From NCBI GenBank assembly GCA_007692755.1, contig REBL01000097.1, positions 1-35,396 on the forward strand: 35,396 nucleotides of DNA, written 5' to 3'. Below are positions 25,558 to 34,396 of the stretch, piece after piece. Within the stretch, counting starts at the first letter, position 1, and every line of letters starts with the position of its first letter. The stretch is from Nodularia sp. (in: cyanobacteria). Its GTDB lineage: Bacteria; Cyanobacteriota; Cyanobacteriia; Cyanobacteriales; Nostocaceae. Position numbers and translations under genes: made by a program. The notes under the pieces are model-generated. The model was not told where the DNA came from, made no database searches, and saw only the letters and a program-made list of their open reading frames with translations.

Positions 25558-25809
25558 TGATTATTTAACTCGCAACAGTTTTGGTTACGTTGACTTCATT
25601 ATCACTCCAACTGCTTTTGGTGACAATTTTTATCTGGAATCCCACTTCTGGCGGCAAGTGTCTTTACTCCTGGTATATTTACGAAATATTACGCAATAGG
25701 ATTTAAACCCTGTATAATATATAGACTGGTTTAAGATGCTGTCAAGTTGCGATCGCTTCCCCTCAGCATTGATTTATGAGACCAGGAATAAAAGCATTTC
25801 CAGGCAGTC

Positions 25810-26024
25810 GTGGCAAAATTTACTGAACTTTTTCGAGGAGAGTTCAAAACTCACGCTGTATTAATTGTGCTAAAAAAATTCGACATCATGATACATACTG
25901 CCCACATTGTGGTTATTATCAATACATAGAATGCCCAAACTGCCATAATTTGACTTACAGCATCTTCAAGGGTACTGTGAGCTTTAATACAGTGCCTCAA
26001 GTCCGAAAAGCGCAACTAAGTTGA
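25810..26024 (+). pseudogene. Frameshifted zinc-ribbon gene remnant
   Basis: A frame from the GTG at 25810 reads MAKFTELFRGEFKTHAVLIV and soon diverges. The adjacent frame reads SRCINCAKKIRHHDTY, then CPHCGYYQYIECPNCHN, and ends at TGA 26022-26024. Three CxxC knuckles in a row suggest a zinc-ribbon protein with one frameshift near 25840-25860. No known family is assigned. Confidence 0.4.
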
Positions 26025-26110
26025 TGTTTTTCAGGGGTCTTCAGCCTTTTGCTGATCAAATCACCTAGTAAAACAATGTTAATTAATGTTAATTTAGTGA
26101 AATTAGGTCG

Positions 26111-26135
26111 TAGTCAGAAAATTTAGTTCTGACTA
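26111..26135 (+). repeat. 9-bp hairpin before a small broken ORF
   Basis: TAGTCAGAA pairs with TTCTGACTA over AATTTAG. The final base is the A of the ATG at 26135. Confidence 0.5.
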
Positions 26136-26380
26136 TGAATCTGGAATTTTTGGTGTTTTCTGACTTTACCAATGACAAAATTCTCATATGTAGGATGTTG
26201 AATACACAGCTTTGGTTTATTGTCAAGGATATTTCTGGTGTTTGCGAACTTGTCCCTAATGATCATCTGGACAAGAATAACTGGGAAATCGTGGAGAAGT
26301 AAGGGCTTTTTGCCTCACCAGGAGAAGCGATCGCCTATCGAATCGGCTTGATTATATCTAGCAAGTGCCAACCCCAATAA
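26135..26380 (+). pseudogene. Small gene interrupted by an in-frame stop
   Basis: From ATG 26135 the frame reads MNLEFLVFSDFTNDKILICR and ends NNWEIVEK at TAA 26300-26302. The same frame then continues GLFASPGEAIAYRIGLIISS and KCQPQ to TAA 26378-26380. The continuation is protein-like and contains a HIP1 site, so the first TAA probably broke an 81-residue protein. The WFIVKDIS segment faintly recalls Bro-N domains, but this is not strong. The 55-residue product could also be complete. Confidence 0.35.
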
Positions 26381-26812
26381 ATTAAAGTTACCAATTTACT
26401 TGTCTGAGTGCCGAATCAAATGATAAGTTAGCAAACTTTATGTGTTTTATACTATACTTTGACCCTTGTTGAAATATTATTGATTGTAAGATCACTTACT
26501 CTATCATTCCCCGTGTAAATAAAATTTACCTGCCAGTGTTAGTGCAACAGCTGTAATGGGAAGACTTAATGTACAGCTCAATGTGTTCTTAGCAGCCAGT
26601 TTTGAGCGCTATATCTATTTGTGAGACAGTTCTATCAGGAGGTACAGGAAGATTTGGCAAACTAAGGATCAACTCTGTCACAGGACAACTGACTTGTGCA
26701 ATTCCACTGCACCATAGCAATTGGCAATCTGCACCAGCCATGGACTCTAATTATTGTGGGTAGATATTTTAACGCTTAACACTCATGTAGCTAAATAGCC
26801 TGAACACTCGCA

Positions 26813-26902
26813 ATGCCCTGCTCTTACCTGAGGATGAAACATTTCCACCTGATTCGATTATTCTTTATCCGACTGCCGTTGCTGCAGGAAAGCAGTGCAT
26901 GA
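26813..26902 (+). CDS. Upstream ORF overlapping the cyaC start (29 aa)
   Basis: The frame MPCSYLRMKHFHLIRLFFIR ends at TGA 26900-26902, overlapping the cyaC ATG (26899-26901) as ATGA. This arrangement allows translational coupling. No clear ribosome binding site precedes the ATG, so it may be chance. Confidence 0.25.
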   Translation: MPCSYLRMKHFHLIRLFFIRLPLLQESSA

Positions 26903-29900
26903 AATCTCAAGTAAACAGTAAGCCGAAAATTTTAGTTGTTGACGATGAACCCGACAACCTTGACTTGCTTTACCGCACCTTTTGTCGCGATTATCAGGTA
27001 CTCAGAGCCATTTCTGGCCCTGCGGCACTGAATCTGCTAGCGCAAGAAACAGATGTAGCAGTAATTATCTCAGATCAGCGAATGCCGATCATGAGCGGGA
27101 CAGAATTTTTAAGCCTGACAGCAACTCAATATCCAGATATTATTCGCATTATTTTAACTGGCTATACTGATGTTGAAGACCTAGTGGAAGCTATCAATGC
27201 TGGTAAGGTCTTCAAATATGTCACCAAACCCTGGGAATCAGAGGAACTCAAAGCCGTAGTTCGTCAAGCTTTAGATACTCACAATGTTCTCAAAGCCCGC
27301 ACCCGCGAACTGACGCGCACCCTCCGCCAGGAATCACTGCTGAACGCAGTTACAAATACTATCCGCCGAGCCTTAGACTATCGGCAAATTTTACAAGCAA
27401 TTGTCGATACAGTTGGTCATATGTTGGAAGTGGATGTATGTCTGTTACGTCCCTTTCAAGATGGACAGTTGATCAATGAAGGATTCATTTACCAGAAAGT
27501 TGCTAACTCATCTGTCTCATCCTCTGTTTTGGCTCAAACTGTCTGGGAAACTCGCGAAGTTCAGGTAATTTACGATGTTGCAGGTGATGAACGCATTCAG
27601 GGCGAAACACCAGAACTGTGTCAACGAGCGGAAGCTTTTGCGACAGCAGACATTTGCTCTAGTATAATTGTACCCCTGATTTGTCAGCAGGAATTGATGG
27701 CTGTGTTGGCGCTACACCAGTGTTCTCAACCCCGGATCTGGGACAATGAGGTGCATCTGATTTTAATGGTAGTGGATCAGGCAGCCTTAGCTTTGTCTCA
27801 AGCCTATGCTTATGAGCAGGTACGCGCTCTTGCTAAGAGAGAAGCCTTAATTAATACAATTACGACGGCAATTCGCTCTAGCTTAGATCCTGAAGATATA
27901 TTTGCGGCTATTACTCAACAATTGGGGCAAGCCTTACAAGTCAATGGCTGTATGCTGTCTTTATGGGCAGAGGAAGATGAGTTTGTCTATTGTGTGGGCT
28001 TGTATGACAGTTCTCAAAATTCCCCACCGACCCCGAACAAAGTTTTAGATAGTCATCTCCTTGTCAATCCAGAATTACCACAAGCACCGATTGAAAAAAG
28101 TCCGATCCTGCAAACAATTTTGCGGACACAAAAGCCAGTGGTAATTAACGACATCAGCCATTGTGCATTAGAAATTAAGGGTGTGGATTTGCCTTTAAAA
28201 ATACCAGCGCGATCGCTCATGGTAGTTCCTCTACTAGCTGATGGCAAATGTATAGGTAGTATTACTCTACAAGAAGGTAATCAAACACGCAAATGGTTAG
28301 CATCCGATATTGAGCTATCTCAAGCAGTAGCAGCACAAGCCGCGATCGCAGTACAGCAATCACGCTTATACCAAAAAACTCGTGACCAAGCCGAGCGCTT
28401 GTTACAACTAGACATTCAAAAAACCGAATTTTTTCAAAATATCTCCCATGAGTTCCGCACTCCCATCACCTTAATTCAAGGGCCTTTAGAGTCTGCGGTG
28501 AATGCTGGTGAAGGATTATCTCATCAACAAAGTGCGATCGCTCTGCGTAACTCCCGCCGCCTCTTAAGACTGGTAAACCAATTACTAGATTTGCAACGCC
28601 TAGATGCAGGCAGAATGCAACCTAGTTTCCGCCCTTGTGATTTAGTCGAATTTGTCAGCCAAATTGTCGAGTCATTTCGTCCCTATGGTGAAAAGAAGGG
28701 ACTACATCTAGAAACCGAAATGAGTCAATGTCCTCAAGTCTACTTGGACACAGAAAAATTTGACAAAGTGATTTATAATCTCCTTTCAAATGCCATGAAG
28801 TTCACACTTGAAGGTGGCACAATCACAGTCAAATTGCAATCTGAAGATAACCATTGTAAATTGCAAGTACAAGATACAGGAATTGGCATTGTTGCCACCC
28901 AAATTCCCCAACTATTTGAGCGATTTCGCCAAGCCGAAGGTTCAGGAAATCGCTCCTACGAAGGCAGTGGTCTGGGTTTGGCTTTAGTCAAAGAATTAGT
29001 GGAAATGCACGGGGGCAAAGTCACTGTAGACTCAACTTATGGAAGAGGTACAACCTTCACTTTGTGGCTAGTTATTGGTCATTCTCACTTACCTATAGAG
29101 CAAATAGTAGAAACCCCGCTCGAATTAAATACGAATCGTGCCAAAGTCGAATTAGCTGACTTAGAACTACTAGAACCAACTACAGAAAATATTGAAAATA
29201 TTACAGAAACTCTATTATCTGATTCAGGTACACAGAACTCTATTTTAGTCGTAGATGACAATCCCGATTTGCGAACTTATGTATCTGGTATACTGCGCCG
29301 CAACGGTTATCAAGTTCAAACAGCGCGTAACGGTTATGAAGGATTTAGTAAAACTCAAGAAATTGCCCCCAGCTTGATAGTTACTGACTTAATGATGCCT
29401 ATGGTCACAGGGTTAGAAATGATTCGGATGATCCGCAATGAGGACAATTTAAAAGGAACACCAATCATTTTACTCACAGCCAAAGTGGATGAAGAAACCC
29501 GCATCGAAAGTACAGAACATGGCGCGGATGCTTATTTAGCCAAACCATTCAACGACCGAGAACTTCTGGCAGAAGTCAAGAATCTTTTAGCATTGAAAGC
29601 AAATGAACGGCGGGTTTTAGAGCTAAATACTTACCTCACAGAATCCGTGTTGAAACGCTTTTTACCACCTGTATTGGTAAAAAAAGCCGCGGCCGGAACT
29701 TTAACCCTCGATTTGCGGCCAGAACCGCGCTTAATCACAGTTTTATTTAGTGACATCGTGGGATTTACTCAGCTATCAAATACTCTCAGATCCCGACGAG
29801 TGGCAGAGTTGCTGAATGAATATTTAGAAACCATGACTAAAGTTGTGTTTAGTAATGGCGGTACTGTAGATAAATTTATGGGAGATGCTATTTTAGCTTT

Positions 29901-30315
29901 ATACGGAGCGCCGGAAGAACTCACCCCCAACGAACAAGTGCGTCGTGCTATCAGTACAGCAAGAGCCATGCAATCCTCACTATCTAAGTTAAACCAGCAC
30001 TGGCAAGAGCAAGGTATATTTGAAAATCACGGATATGCAGGTGTACAGTTTCGCTGTGGTATTCACCAAGGTACGGCAGTTGTGGGGATGTTTGGTAGTG
30101 CTGAACGTGCAGACTATACAGCTATTGGTCCGAGTGTGAATATTGCTGCTAGGTTGCAGGCCGCGGCTGTTCCCGGTACTATTCTGGTTTCTGCTGCTGT
30201 GGCAGATTATTTACAAGACGATGAAGTTACTAAAGGTAGTCCGTTAAAGCTGAAAGGAATCGATGAAACAGTTCTAACCTTTGCTGTTAAACCAGAAATC
30301 ATGGCTAATCGCTAA
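26899..30315 (+). CDS. cyaC: Hybrid sensor kinase - adenylate cyclase (CyaC type)
   Basis: 1138 residues, preceded by AGGAAA. Domains in order: REC1 (about 9-125, phospho-acceptor Asp59 in ISDQRMP), two GAF domains (about 155-305 and 330-490), histidine kinase (ISHEFRTPITLIQGP with His517; N box NLLSNAMKFT; DTGIGI and GSGLGLALVKELVEMHGG), REC2 (ILVVDDNPDLRTYVSGI, Asp830 in VTDLMMP), then a class III cyclase domain (about 940-1130). Cyclase residues all look present: metal-binding Asp952 (FSDIVGFT) and Asp996 (DKFMGDAI), base-reading Lys992 and Thr1074 (ADYTAIG), and Asn1081/Arg1085 (SVNIAAR). This is the CyaC layout of Anabaena and Arthrospira, where phosphorelay controls cAMP synthesis. The Lys/Thr pair suits ATP. 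An IS element lies directly after the stop. Confidence 0.92.
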   Translation: MKSQVNSKPKILVVDDEPDNLDLLYRTFCRDYQVLRAISGPAALNLLAQETDVAVIISDQRMPIMSGTEFLSLTATQYPDIIRIILTGYTDVEDLVEAINAGKVFKYVTKPWESEELKAVVRQALDTHNVLKARTRELTRTLRQESLLNAVTNTIRRALDYRQILQAIVDTVGHMLEVDVCLLRPFQDGQLINEGFIYQKVANSSVSSSVLAQTVWETREVQVIYDVAGDERIQGETPELCQRAEAFATADICSSIIVPLICQQELMAVLALHQCSQPRIWDNEVHLILMVVDQAALALSQAYAYEQVRALAKREALINTITTAIRSSLDPEDIFAAITQQLGQALQVNGCMLSLWAEEDEFVYCVGLYDSSQNSPPTPNKVLDSHLLVNPELPQAPIEKSPILQTILRTQKPVVINDISHCALEIKGVDLPLKIPARSLMVVPLLADGKCIGSITLQEGNQTRKWLASDIELSQAVAAQAAIAVQQSRLYQKTRDQAERLLQLDIQKTEFFQNISHEFRTPITLIQGPLESAVNAGEGLSHQQSAIALRNSRRLLRLVNQLLDLQRLDAGRMQPSFRPCDLVEFVSQIVESFRPYGEKKGLHLETEMSQCPQVYLDTEKFDKVIYNLLSNAMKFTLEGGTITVKLQSEDNHCKLQVQDTGIGIVATQIPQLFERFRQAEGSGNRSYEGSGLGLALVKELVEMHGGKVTVDSTYGRGTTFTLWLVIGHSHLPIEQIVETPLELNTNRAKVELADLELLEPTTENIENITETLLSDSGTQNSILVVDDNPDLRTYVSGILRRNGYQVQTARNGYEGFSKTQEIAPSLIVTDLMMPMVTGLEMIRMIRNEDNLKGTPIILLTAKVDEETRIESTEHGADAYLAKPFNDRELLAEVKNLLALKANERRVLELNTYLTESVLKRFLPPVLVKKAAAGTLTLDLRPEPRLITVLFSDIVGFTQLSNTLRSRRVAELLNEYLETMTKVVFSNGGTVDKFMGDAILALYGAPEELTPNEQVRRAISTARAMQSSLSKLNQHWQEQGIFENHGYAGVQFRCGIHQGTAVVGMFGSAERADYTAIGPSVNIAARLQAAAVPGTILVSAAVADYLQDDEVTKGSPLKLKGIDETVLTFAVKPEIMANR

Positions 30316-30323
30316 GTTGACAT

Positions 30324-30346
30324 CTCCTTGGGCTAGAAGCCGAAGG
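30324..30346. repeat. tnpB-side end hairpin of the IS element
   Basis: TCCTTGGGCT and AGCCGAAGGA pair around AGA with one mismatch, right after the tnpB stop codon (minus strand). In TnpB systems the guide RNA scaffold lies at this end. Confidence 0.7.
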
Positions 30347-30349
30347 ATT

Positions 30350-31738
30350 CTAAACTGATGTTGCTACGGGGTCTTTTAGACCCACTCCGCAACGTTTGCG
30401 ATATGATTTGGATAATCGCGTAAACAAATCAATTCGCTGTGGCACTGTCAAAGATGCCCTACCCACCTCGGCTAGATTTAACCCTAGCTGTGTGGCTACT
30501 TTTCTCATGATGTTGGCGCTGCCGTTGCAATCTGCATTGACAATAAAGCCATCACGACTTTTATATAATCCTCGTTCTATCCTCTTTCCTGAAGCTTTCC
30601 ACCCTTGGGGCTTTTCGCCATGTTTGGGTAGGGAGTCGCAATCAAGAAAAGATGCCTTGCTTGTATATGCCTCCTCGGTAATTGTTAAAGTAATTCCGTA
30701 TTCTGGACAGAGTTGTTTTAACCTCTCAATCAATCGACTAGTTGGGATAACTACAAAATTCTGGTTATTTCTTTTTCCCATATTGGAATTTTGTTTTTGC
30801 CCAGCATTCCAACCAATAACAATGTTACCTATTTTGTCGTTAAGACATTGATTGATAATGAATCGGGATGCTTTGTTAATTGCATCTCGCATCTGATTAT
30901 TCCGTTGGCGCTGCACTCTATCAAGGTTGGAATCCCAATAAAAATCTGATTTCCCTTGTTTATATTTAGCAACTAAACGCGAGTATCCTTGATTCAACGA
31001 TCTAAGTTTGCGACCATCGATAATTAAACTTTTCCCACGAGTTGAAACACCTGTTAGCCAATTAGAGCCTCCGTGGTCAAAACTCCATGCTTGTGTGTAA
31101 TCTAATTGGGGATTATTTTGTATTGGTTCTTTACCATCATCGATTACCCAATCAATCCATAATTGCCCAAAGTTAGGACGTACTGTTACTTCCTTCACCC
31201 TGGTTGAATCGATAAACTCTGGGAGATATAATCTAATCTCAGTCAGCAATTCTGGTTTACTTTCCTTGCTAATTGAAGGTTTAAAATATCCTTGTTTGAA
31301 GCTTAAAGCCTGATGCGGGAACGTAACAGATGCTAGACCTCCCTTATGCCGATATTTTGGCAGAGATGGTTTATCAACCTCGCCGTTGTAGTAAGCTTTC
31401 ACTAATCCGTTGTAAGCTGTAATCGACTCACCAACCGACTTTAACGTTTGTTGTGCTGATTGTGCAGCCATTGCTTTGTAATGCACATTCTGTTTGAGAA
31501 TTAAATCTAATTCTGGATAAGTTGTAGTGCATCTATAAGTTTTCCAACCACTACGCAAATCATCTCCACGCCAATAGGTAGTAAACGCATTACCATTTTC
31601 CTGTAACTTAGCGTAATGAATTTTCTTGGTTTCGTACAAAGCGCAATTAATCAAGCTGTTAGCATTTTCACACTAATTTAGCCAAAAAGCTGTTTCCTCA
31701 TCATTGAATGAGGCTCTAATTGAACAGGTTTTATACAC
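30350..31738 (-). pseudogene. tnpB: TnpB-family RNA-guided nuclease gene with an early amber stop
   Basis: The natural start is the GTG at 31736-31738, with AGGAGG ten bases upstream, giving MYKTCSIRASFNDEETAFWL plus N. Codon 22 is TAG (31673-31675), after which the same frame runs 440 more codons (CENANSLINCALYETKKIHY and on). A CAG-to-TAG change explains it. The remaining part could start at the TTG of codon 29 (31654), giving 434 residues. RuvC residues: Asp in SFDHGG, Glu in ITEEAYTSKAS, Asp in VNADCNGSANI. The usual CxxC zinc finger is missing in the insert, as in a cyanobacterial subgroup. TnpB is a guide-RNA nuclease that helps IS retention. Confidence 0.8.
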
Positions 31739-31804
31739 TTGTTTTTGCCTCCTGTATGTTCTACTATAATTGTTGTCAGAACCTAAGTCAACAACATTTT
31801 ATTA

Positions 31805-32218
31805 GTGGCTAAACTATCATCGTCAGACCACGAATACAGGCGAACAACTGGCTCAGTTTCATCTTTAAACTACCACTTTGTATTTGTCCCTAAACGGCGA
31901 AAAGCCGTGCTAATAAAAGAAGTAGCACAGCGTTTACAAGAAATTATATTAGAGTTAGTAGTTGAGCATGGATGGAGACTTATCGCCTTAGATATAATGC
32001 CAGATCATGTTCACTGTTTTTTAAATGTCCCAACGCATGAATCACCTGCTGATGTAGGTAGATGGATTAAACGCAGGGCATCTCATCATCTCAGACGCGA
32101 ATTCCCACATCTGAAAAAACTTCCTTCTCTGTGGAGTCCTAGTTACTTTGTCGCTTCTACTGGTGCAGCAAGTACAGAAGTTGTGAGAAAATATATTGAG
32201 AACCAAAAAACTAATTAA
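31805..32218 (+). CDS. tnpA: IS200/IS605 transposase TnpA (HUH Y1)
   Basis: 137 residues from a GTG start. The HUH motif is PDHVHCFL, and the nucleophile is the Tyr of VRKYIENQ near the C-terminus. The domain has the normal size of single-tyrosine transposases that move one DNA strand. It is divergent from tnpB across about 65 bases. The frame is intact, so the element may still move. Confidence 0.93.
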   Translation: MAKLSSSDHEYRRTTGSVSSLNYHFVFVPKRRKAVLIKEVAQRLQEIILELVVEHGWRLIALDIMPDHVHCFLNVPTHESPADVGRWIKRRASHHLRREFPHLKKLPSLWSPSYFVASTGAASTEVVRKYIENQKTN

Positions 32219-32226
32219 AACTAAAA

Positions 32227-32244
32227 TGCCTGATAGATCAGGCA
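32227..32244 (+). terminator. Hairpin just after tnpA
   Basis: TGCCTGA and TCAGGCA pair around TAGA, nine bases after the tnpA stop. There is no T run. Confidence 0.5.
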
Positions 32245-32256
32245 GATAGCTTTCAT

Positions 32257-32277
32257 CTCCCGGCTAAAAGCCGGAGG
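32257..32277. repeat. tnpA-side end hairpin of the IS element
   Basis: CCGGCT (32260-32265) pairs with AGCCGG (32269-32274) around AAA. The surrounding sequence matches the other IS end. Confidence 0.7.
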
Positions 32278-32322
32278 TTCTCACCATAGGTACGATAGAA
32301 ACTGGATTTTGCCGCATTAAAA

Positions 32323-33645
32323 ATGAGCAAGATTGCCGAATCATCTTTGGGTTCCAATATGACATCATCGGTTACGGACAAAACACCAATTCCAGCCAAT
32401 GAACGGAGACGGCACACAGATACTCCCAGTTTATGGATTGCTATAGCCATAAGTTCAGTTTCCTTGCATTTGCTGGTTTTCTGGTTTATGCGCTCATCTA
32501 ATGTCTTTAAACCGTGGTTTCCGGAGCAAAATGAAATAATTGTTCCTATTGAATTTATAGAAATTTCTCCCCCAGAAGAATCATTAGATAAATCTAACTT
32601 AGAAGCCGAAACAGTCTCTCCTCAACCGTCTGCGTCAGCGCCTTTGCCAGAAACTTCTGCACCAACTACACCTAGCAATCAGGATACTGAGGCGATAAAT
32701 TCTGATGCTAGTCTCTTTGGTGAACTTGAAAGTCAAATAGAAGCTTCTCAACCTGATACCCAACTCGTTCCTGAGAAACCAGTTTCAACACCAACTCCAA
32801 CTCCAACTCCGACACCAACGCCAACGCCAACGCCAACGCCAACGCCAACTCCAACGCCGACACCAACTCCAACGCCGACACCAACTCCAACAACTTCAGT
32901 GGGTAATCTCCCTTGGAACCGTCGTCAGGAAGTTGTACTAGGACAAGGACAGCCACTACCAACAGATATTCCATCTATTTCATCAGAACTACCAAAACTT
33001 TCGGAAGCTGAACAAGCCGAAACGGCACGCATTCTGGATGAGGAAAGATTACCTACATCGACTGGAGAAGCTGCCAACACTGAGGATGAGGAAAGATTAC
33101 CTACACCGACTGGGGAAGCTGCTAACACCGAGGATGAGGAAATATTACCTACACCTACTGGGGAAGCTGCTAACACCGAGGATGAGGAAATATTACCTAC
33201 ACCTACTGAAGAAATTGCCAGTACTCCCACGAAACAAGGAGCGACGGTTACATTTACTTCAGTAAATAAAACTGAAGTACAACAATTGATACAAGAGGGT
33301 AGATTAAGCCCAGATGGTTTACCTGATGAATTAGCTATACACGACAAGGGAAGTGATACCAAGAATTTAGACTTAAATTATATTCCTGATAATTCTGTAA
33401 TTGAGCCTGCACAGTTCCTAGTTAGCTTAGTAATTGATCACAATGGCAACTTTCAACAAGTTGGTGACATTTTAGAAATAGAACCAGCAAGACTAGAAAC
33501 TAAAAAAAGCTTGTATAAGCAAGTTATCAACGATATTTTCATCAACGATAGGTTTTTACCCGCACGCAATAACGATGGCACAAAACCAGAGTGGAGTAAT
33601 CTGTTTATGCGTGTCAGCATTGAACCTTTTAGCAGTCAACCCTAA
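32323..33645 (+). CDS. TonB-like membrane-anchored proline-rich protein
   Basis: 440 residues from the ATG at 32323; another ATG at 32359 is possible. Residues 37-56 are one membrane helix (LWIAIAISSVSLHLLVFWFM), followed by a periplasmic part. It includes a Pro-rich spacer, a tract of about 18 Thr-Pro pairs (nucleotides 32788-32892), four 16-residue acidic repeats (33037-33228), and a globular end (FLVSLVIDHNGNFQQVGDIL). The short cytoplasmic start, single anchor, long extended spacer and small C-terminal domain match TonB-type energy couplers, but no exbB/exbD lies nearby. It may instead be an envelope-spanning protein. The IS element ends about 45 bases upstream. Confidence 0.6.
   Translation: MSKIAESSLGSNMTSSVTDKTPIPANERRRHTDTPSLWIAIAISSVSLHLLVFWFMRSSNVFKPWFPEQNEIIVPIEFIEISPPEESLDKSNLEAETVSPQPSASAPLPETSAPTTPSNQDTEAINSDASLFGELESQIEASQPDTQLVPEKPVSTPTPTPTPTPTPTPTPTPTPTPTPTPTPTPTPTPTTSVGNLPWNRRQEVVLGQGQPLPTDIPSISSELPKLSEAEQAETARILDEERLPTSTGEAANTEDEERLPTPTGEAANTEDEEILPTPTGEAANTEDEEILPTPTEEIASTPTKQGATVTFTSVNKTEVQQLIQEGRLSPDGLPDELAIHDKGSDTKNLDLNYIPDNSVIEPAQFLVSLVIDHNGNFQQVGDILEIEPARLETKKSLYKQVINDIFINDRFLPARNNDGTKPEWSNLFMRVSIEPFSSQP
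32788..32892 (+). repeat. Thr-Pro hexanucleotide tract
   Basis: A near-perfect six-base repeat (CCAACN CCGACN) encodes about 17-18 Thr-Pro pairs. The extended rod could span the periplasm. Confidence 0.9.
33037..33228 (+). repeat. Four 48-bp tandem repeats (16-aa acidic unit)
   Basis: The unit DEERLPTPTGEAANTE is repeated at 33037, 33085, 33133 and 33181. The third and fourth copies have DEEILPTPT, and the last diverges after its middle. Near-identical DNA points to recent expansion. Confidence 0.9.
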
Positions 33646-33664
33646 GTCAAGCAATGCAAAATTA

Positions 33665-34396
33665 TTAATCACCTTGGGGATATTCATCCCATAATTTCGT
33701 GGTTTCACGTAAACTTTGGTGACTACCATTACCCAAAATTAAATGATCTAATAACGGGATGCCTAAAAGCTGCGCCCCTGCTAATAATTGACGGGTTAAT
33801 TCTATATCTTCCTCGCTAGGTTCTACGTTACCTGAAGGGTGATTATGAGCAATAATTGCCCGTGTGGCCCCTTGACGAATGATTTCCCGAAAAATGTCAC
33901 GGGGAGATGCTAAGGTTTCGGTGGCAGTACCGATGGTAATTACTTGGGTTCCCAATAGCCGATTTTTGACATCTAATAGCAATACAGCGAAACGTTCTTG
34001 AGTTTGCCACATCAGGTCTTGACTAAGTGCAGCCGCAGCCACAATGGGGTTATCAATGGGTGTACTATCGGAAGGACGAAATTGAAAGGCACGTTTCCCC
34101 AATTCAATTGCAGCTAAGATGGTCGTGGCTTTTGCGGGGCCAATACCAGGAATTTGCATTAATTCCGCCGGGGTAACTTCTCGCAAAACAGCTAAGGGGT
34201 CACGTTGGTGTTTGCTTAGTTCTTGTAGTAAATACTGCCCTAAGCCCACAGCGGAAAGTTTTCCCGGCCCTTGACCAGTACCTAAAAGAATGGCAATTAA
34301 CTCTGCTGTGGCTAAAATTTTGGGGCCGTGGGTCATTAATCGTTCACGTGGACGCTCATCTGTGGGAATATCGGCAATTCTGAGACAATAGGTCAT
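33665..34396 (-). CDS. radC: RadC-family JAB/MPN protein
   Basis: 243 residues, full length. The N-terminal part has a helix-hairpin-helix ([20 protein letters not shown]). The C-terminal JAMM domain has the metal set [14 protein letters not shown] plus the upstream Glu/Gln strand. It was named for DNA repair, but the true activity is unsettled; relatives are often linked to mobile elements. The gene is convergent with the TonB-like gene and nearly touches it (19 bases). Confidence 0.9.
   Translation of the reverse strand: MTYCLRIADIPTDERPRERLMTHGPKILATAELIAILLGTGQGPGKLSAVGLGQYLLQELSKHQRDPLAVLREVTPAELMQIPGIGPAKATTILAAIELGKRAFQFRPSDSTPIDNPIVAAAALSQDLMWQTQERFAVLLLDVKNRLLGTQVITIGTATETLASPRDIFREIIRQGATRAIIAHNHPSGNVEPSEEDIELTRQLLAGAQLLGIPLLDHLILGNGSHQSLRETTKLWDEYPQGD

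Larger units (their letters stand above)
25558..26898. other. 1.3 kb region with decayed genes ahead of cyaC
   Basis: No intact gene. It holds a frameshifted zinc-ribbon remnant (25810-26024), a 9-bp hairpin (26111-26135) leading directly into a small ORF broken by a stop (26135-26380), and a 29-codon ORF (26813-26902) overlapping the cyaC start. The rest (about 26380-26810) shows nothing coding. Confidence 0.6.
30321..32278. mobile_element. IS200/IS605-family insertion element
   Basis: The element encodes divergent tnpB (minus) and tnpA (plus). Its ends carry matching imperfect hairpins in the same orientation: CATCTCCTTGGGCT-AGA-AGCC at 30321 and CATCTCCCGGCTAAAAGCCG at 32254, both followed by AGGxTTC. 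Same-strand subterminal hairpins and no terminal inverted repeats are the IS200/IS605 pattern. The exact outer boundaries cannot be fixed by eye. It begins within about six bases of the cyaC stop and ends about 45 bases before the next gene. Confidence 0.8.

Noticed and set aside
33037-33228. Possible CRISPR-like array
   Set aside because: The repeats are directly adjacent without spacers and encode an in-frame protein repeat.
32708-33362. Long antisense frames in the TonB-like gene
   Set aside because: They are mirror products of the Thr-Pro and 48-bp repeats (Leu-Ala and Ser-Val runs) with no independent signals.
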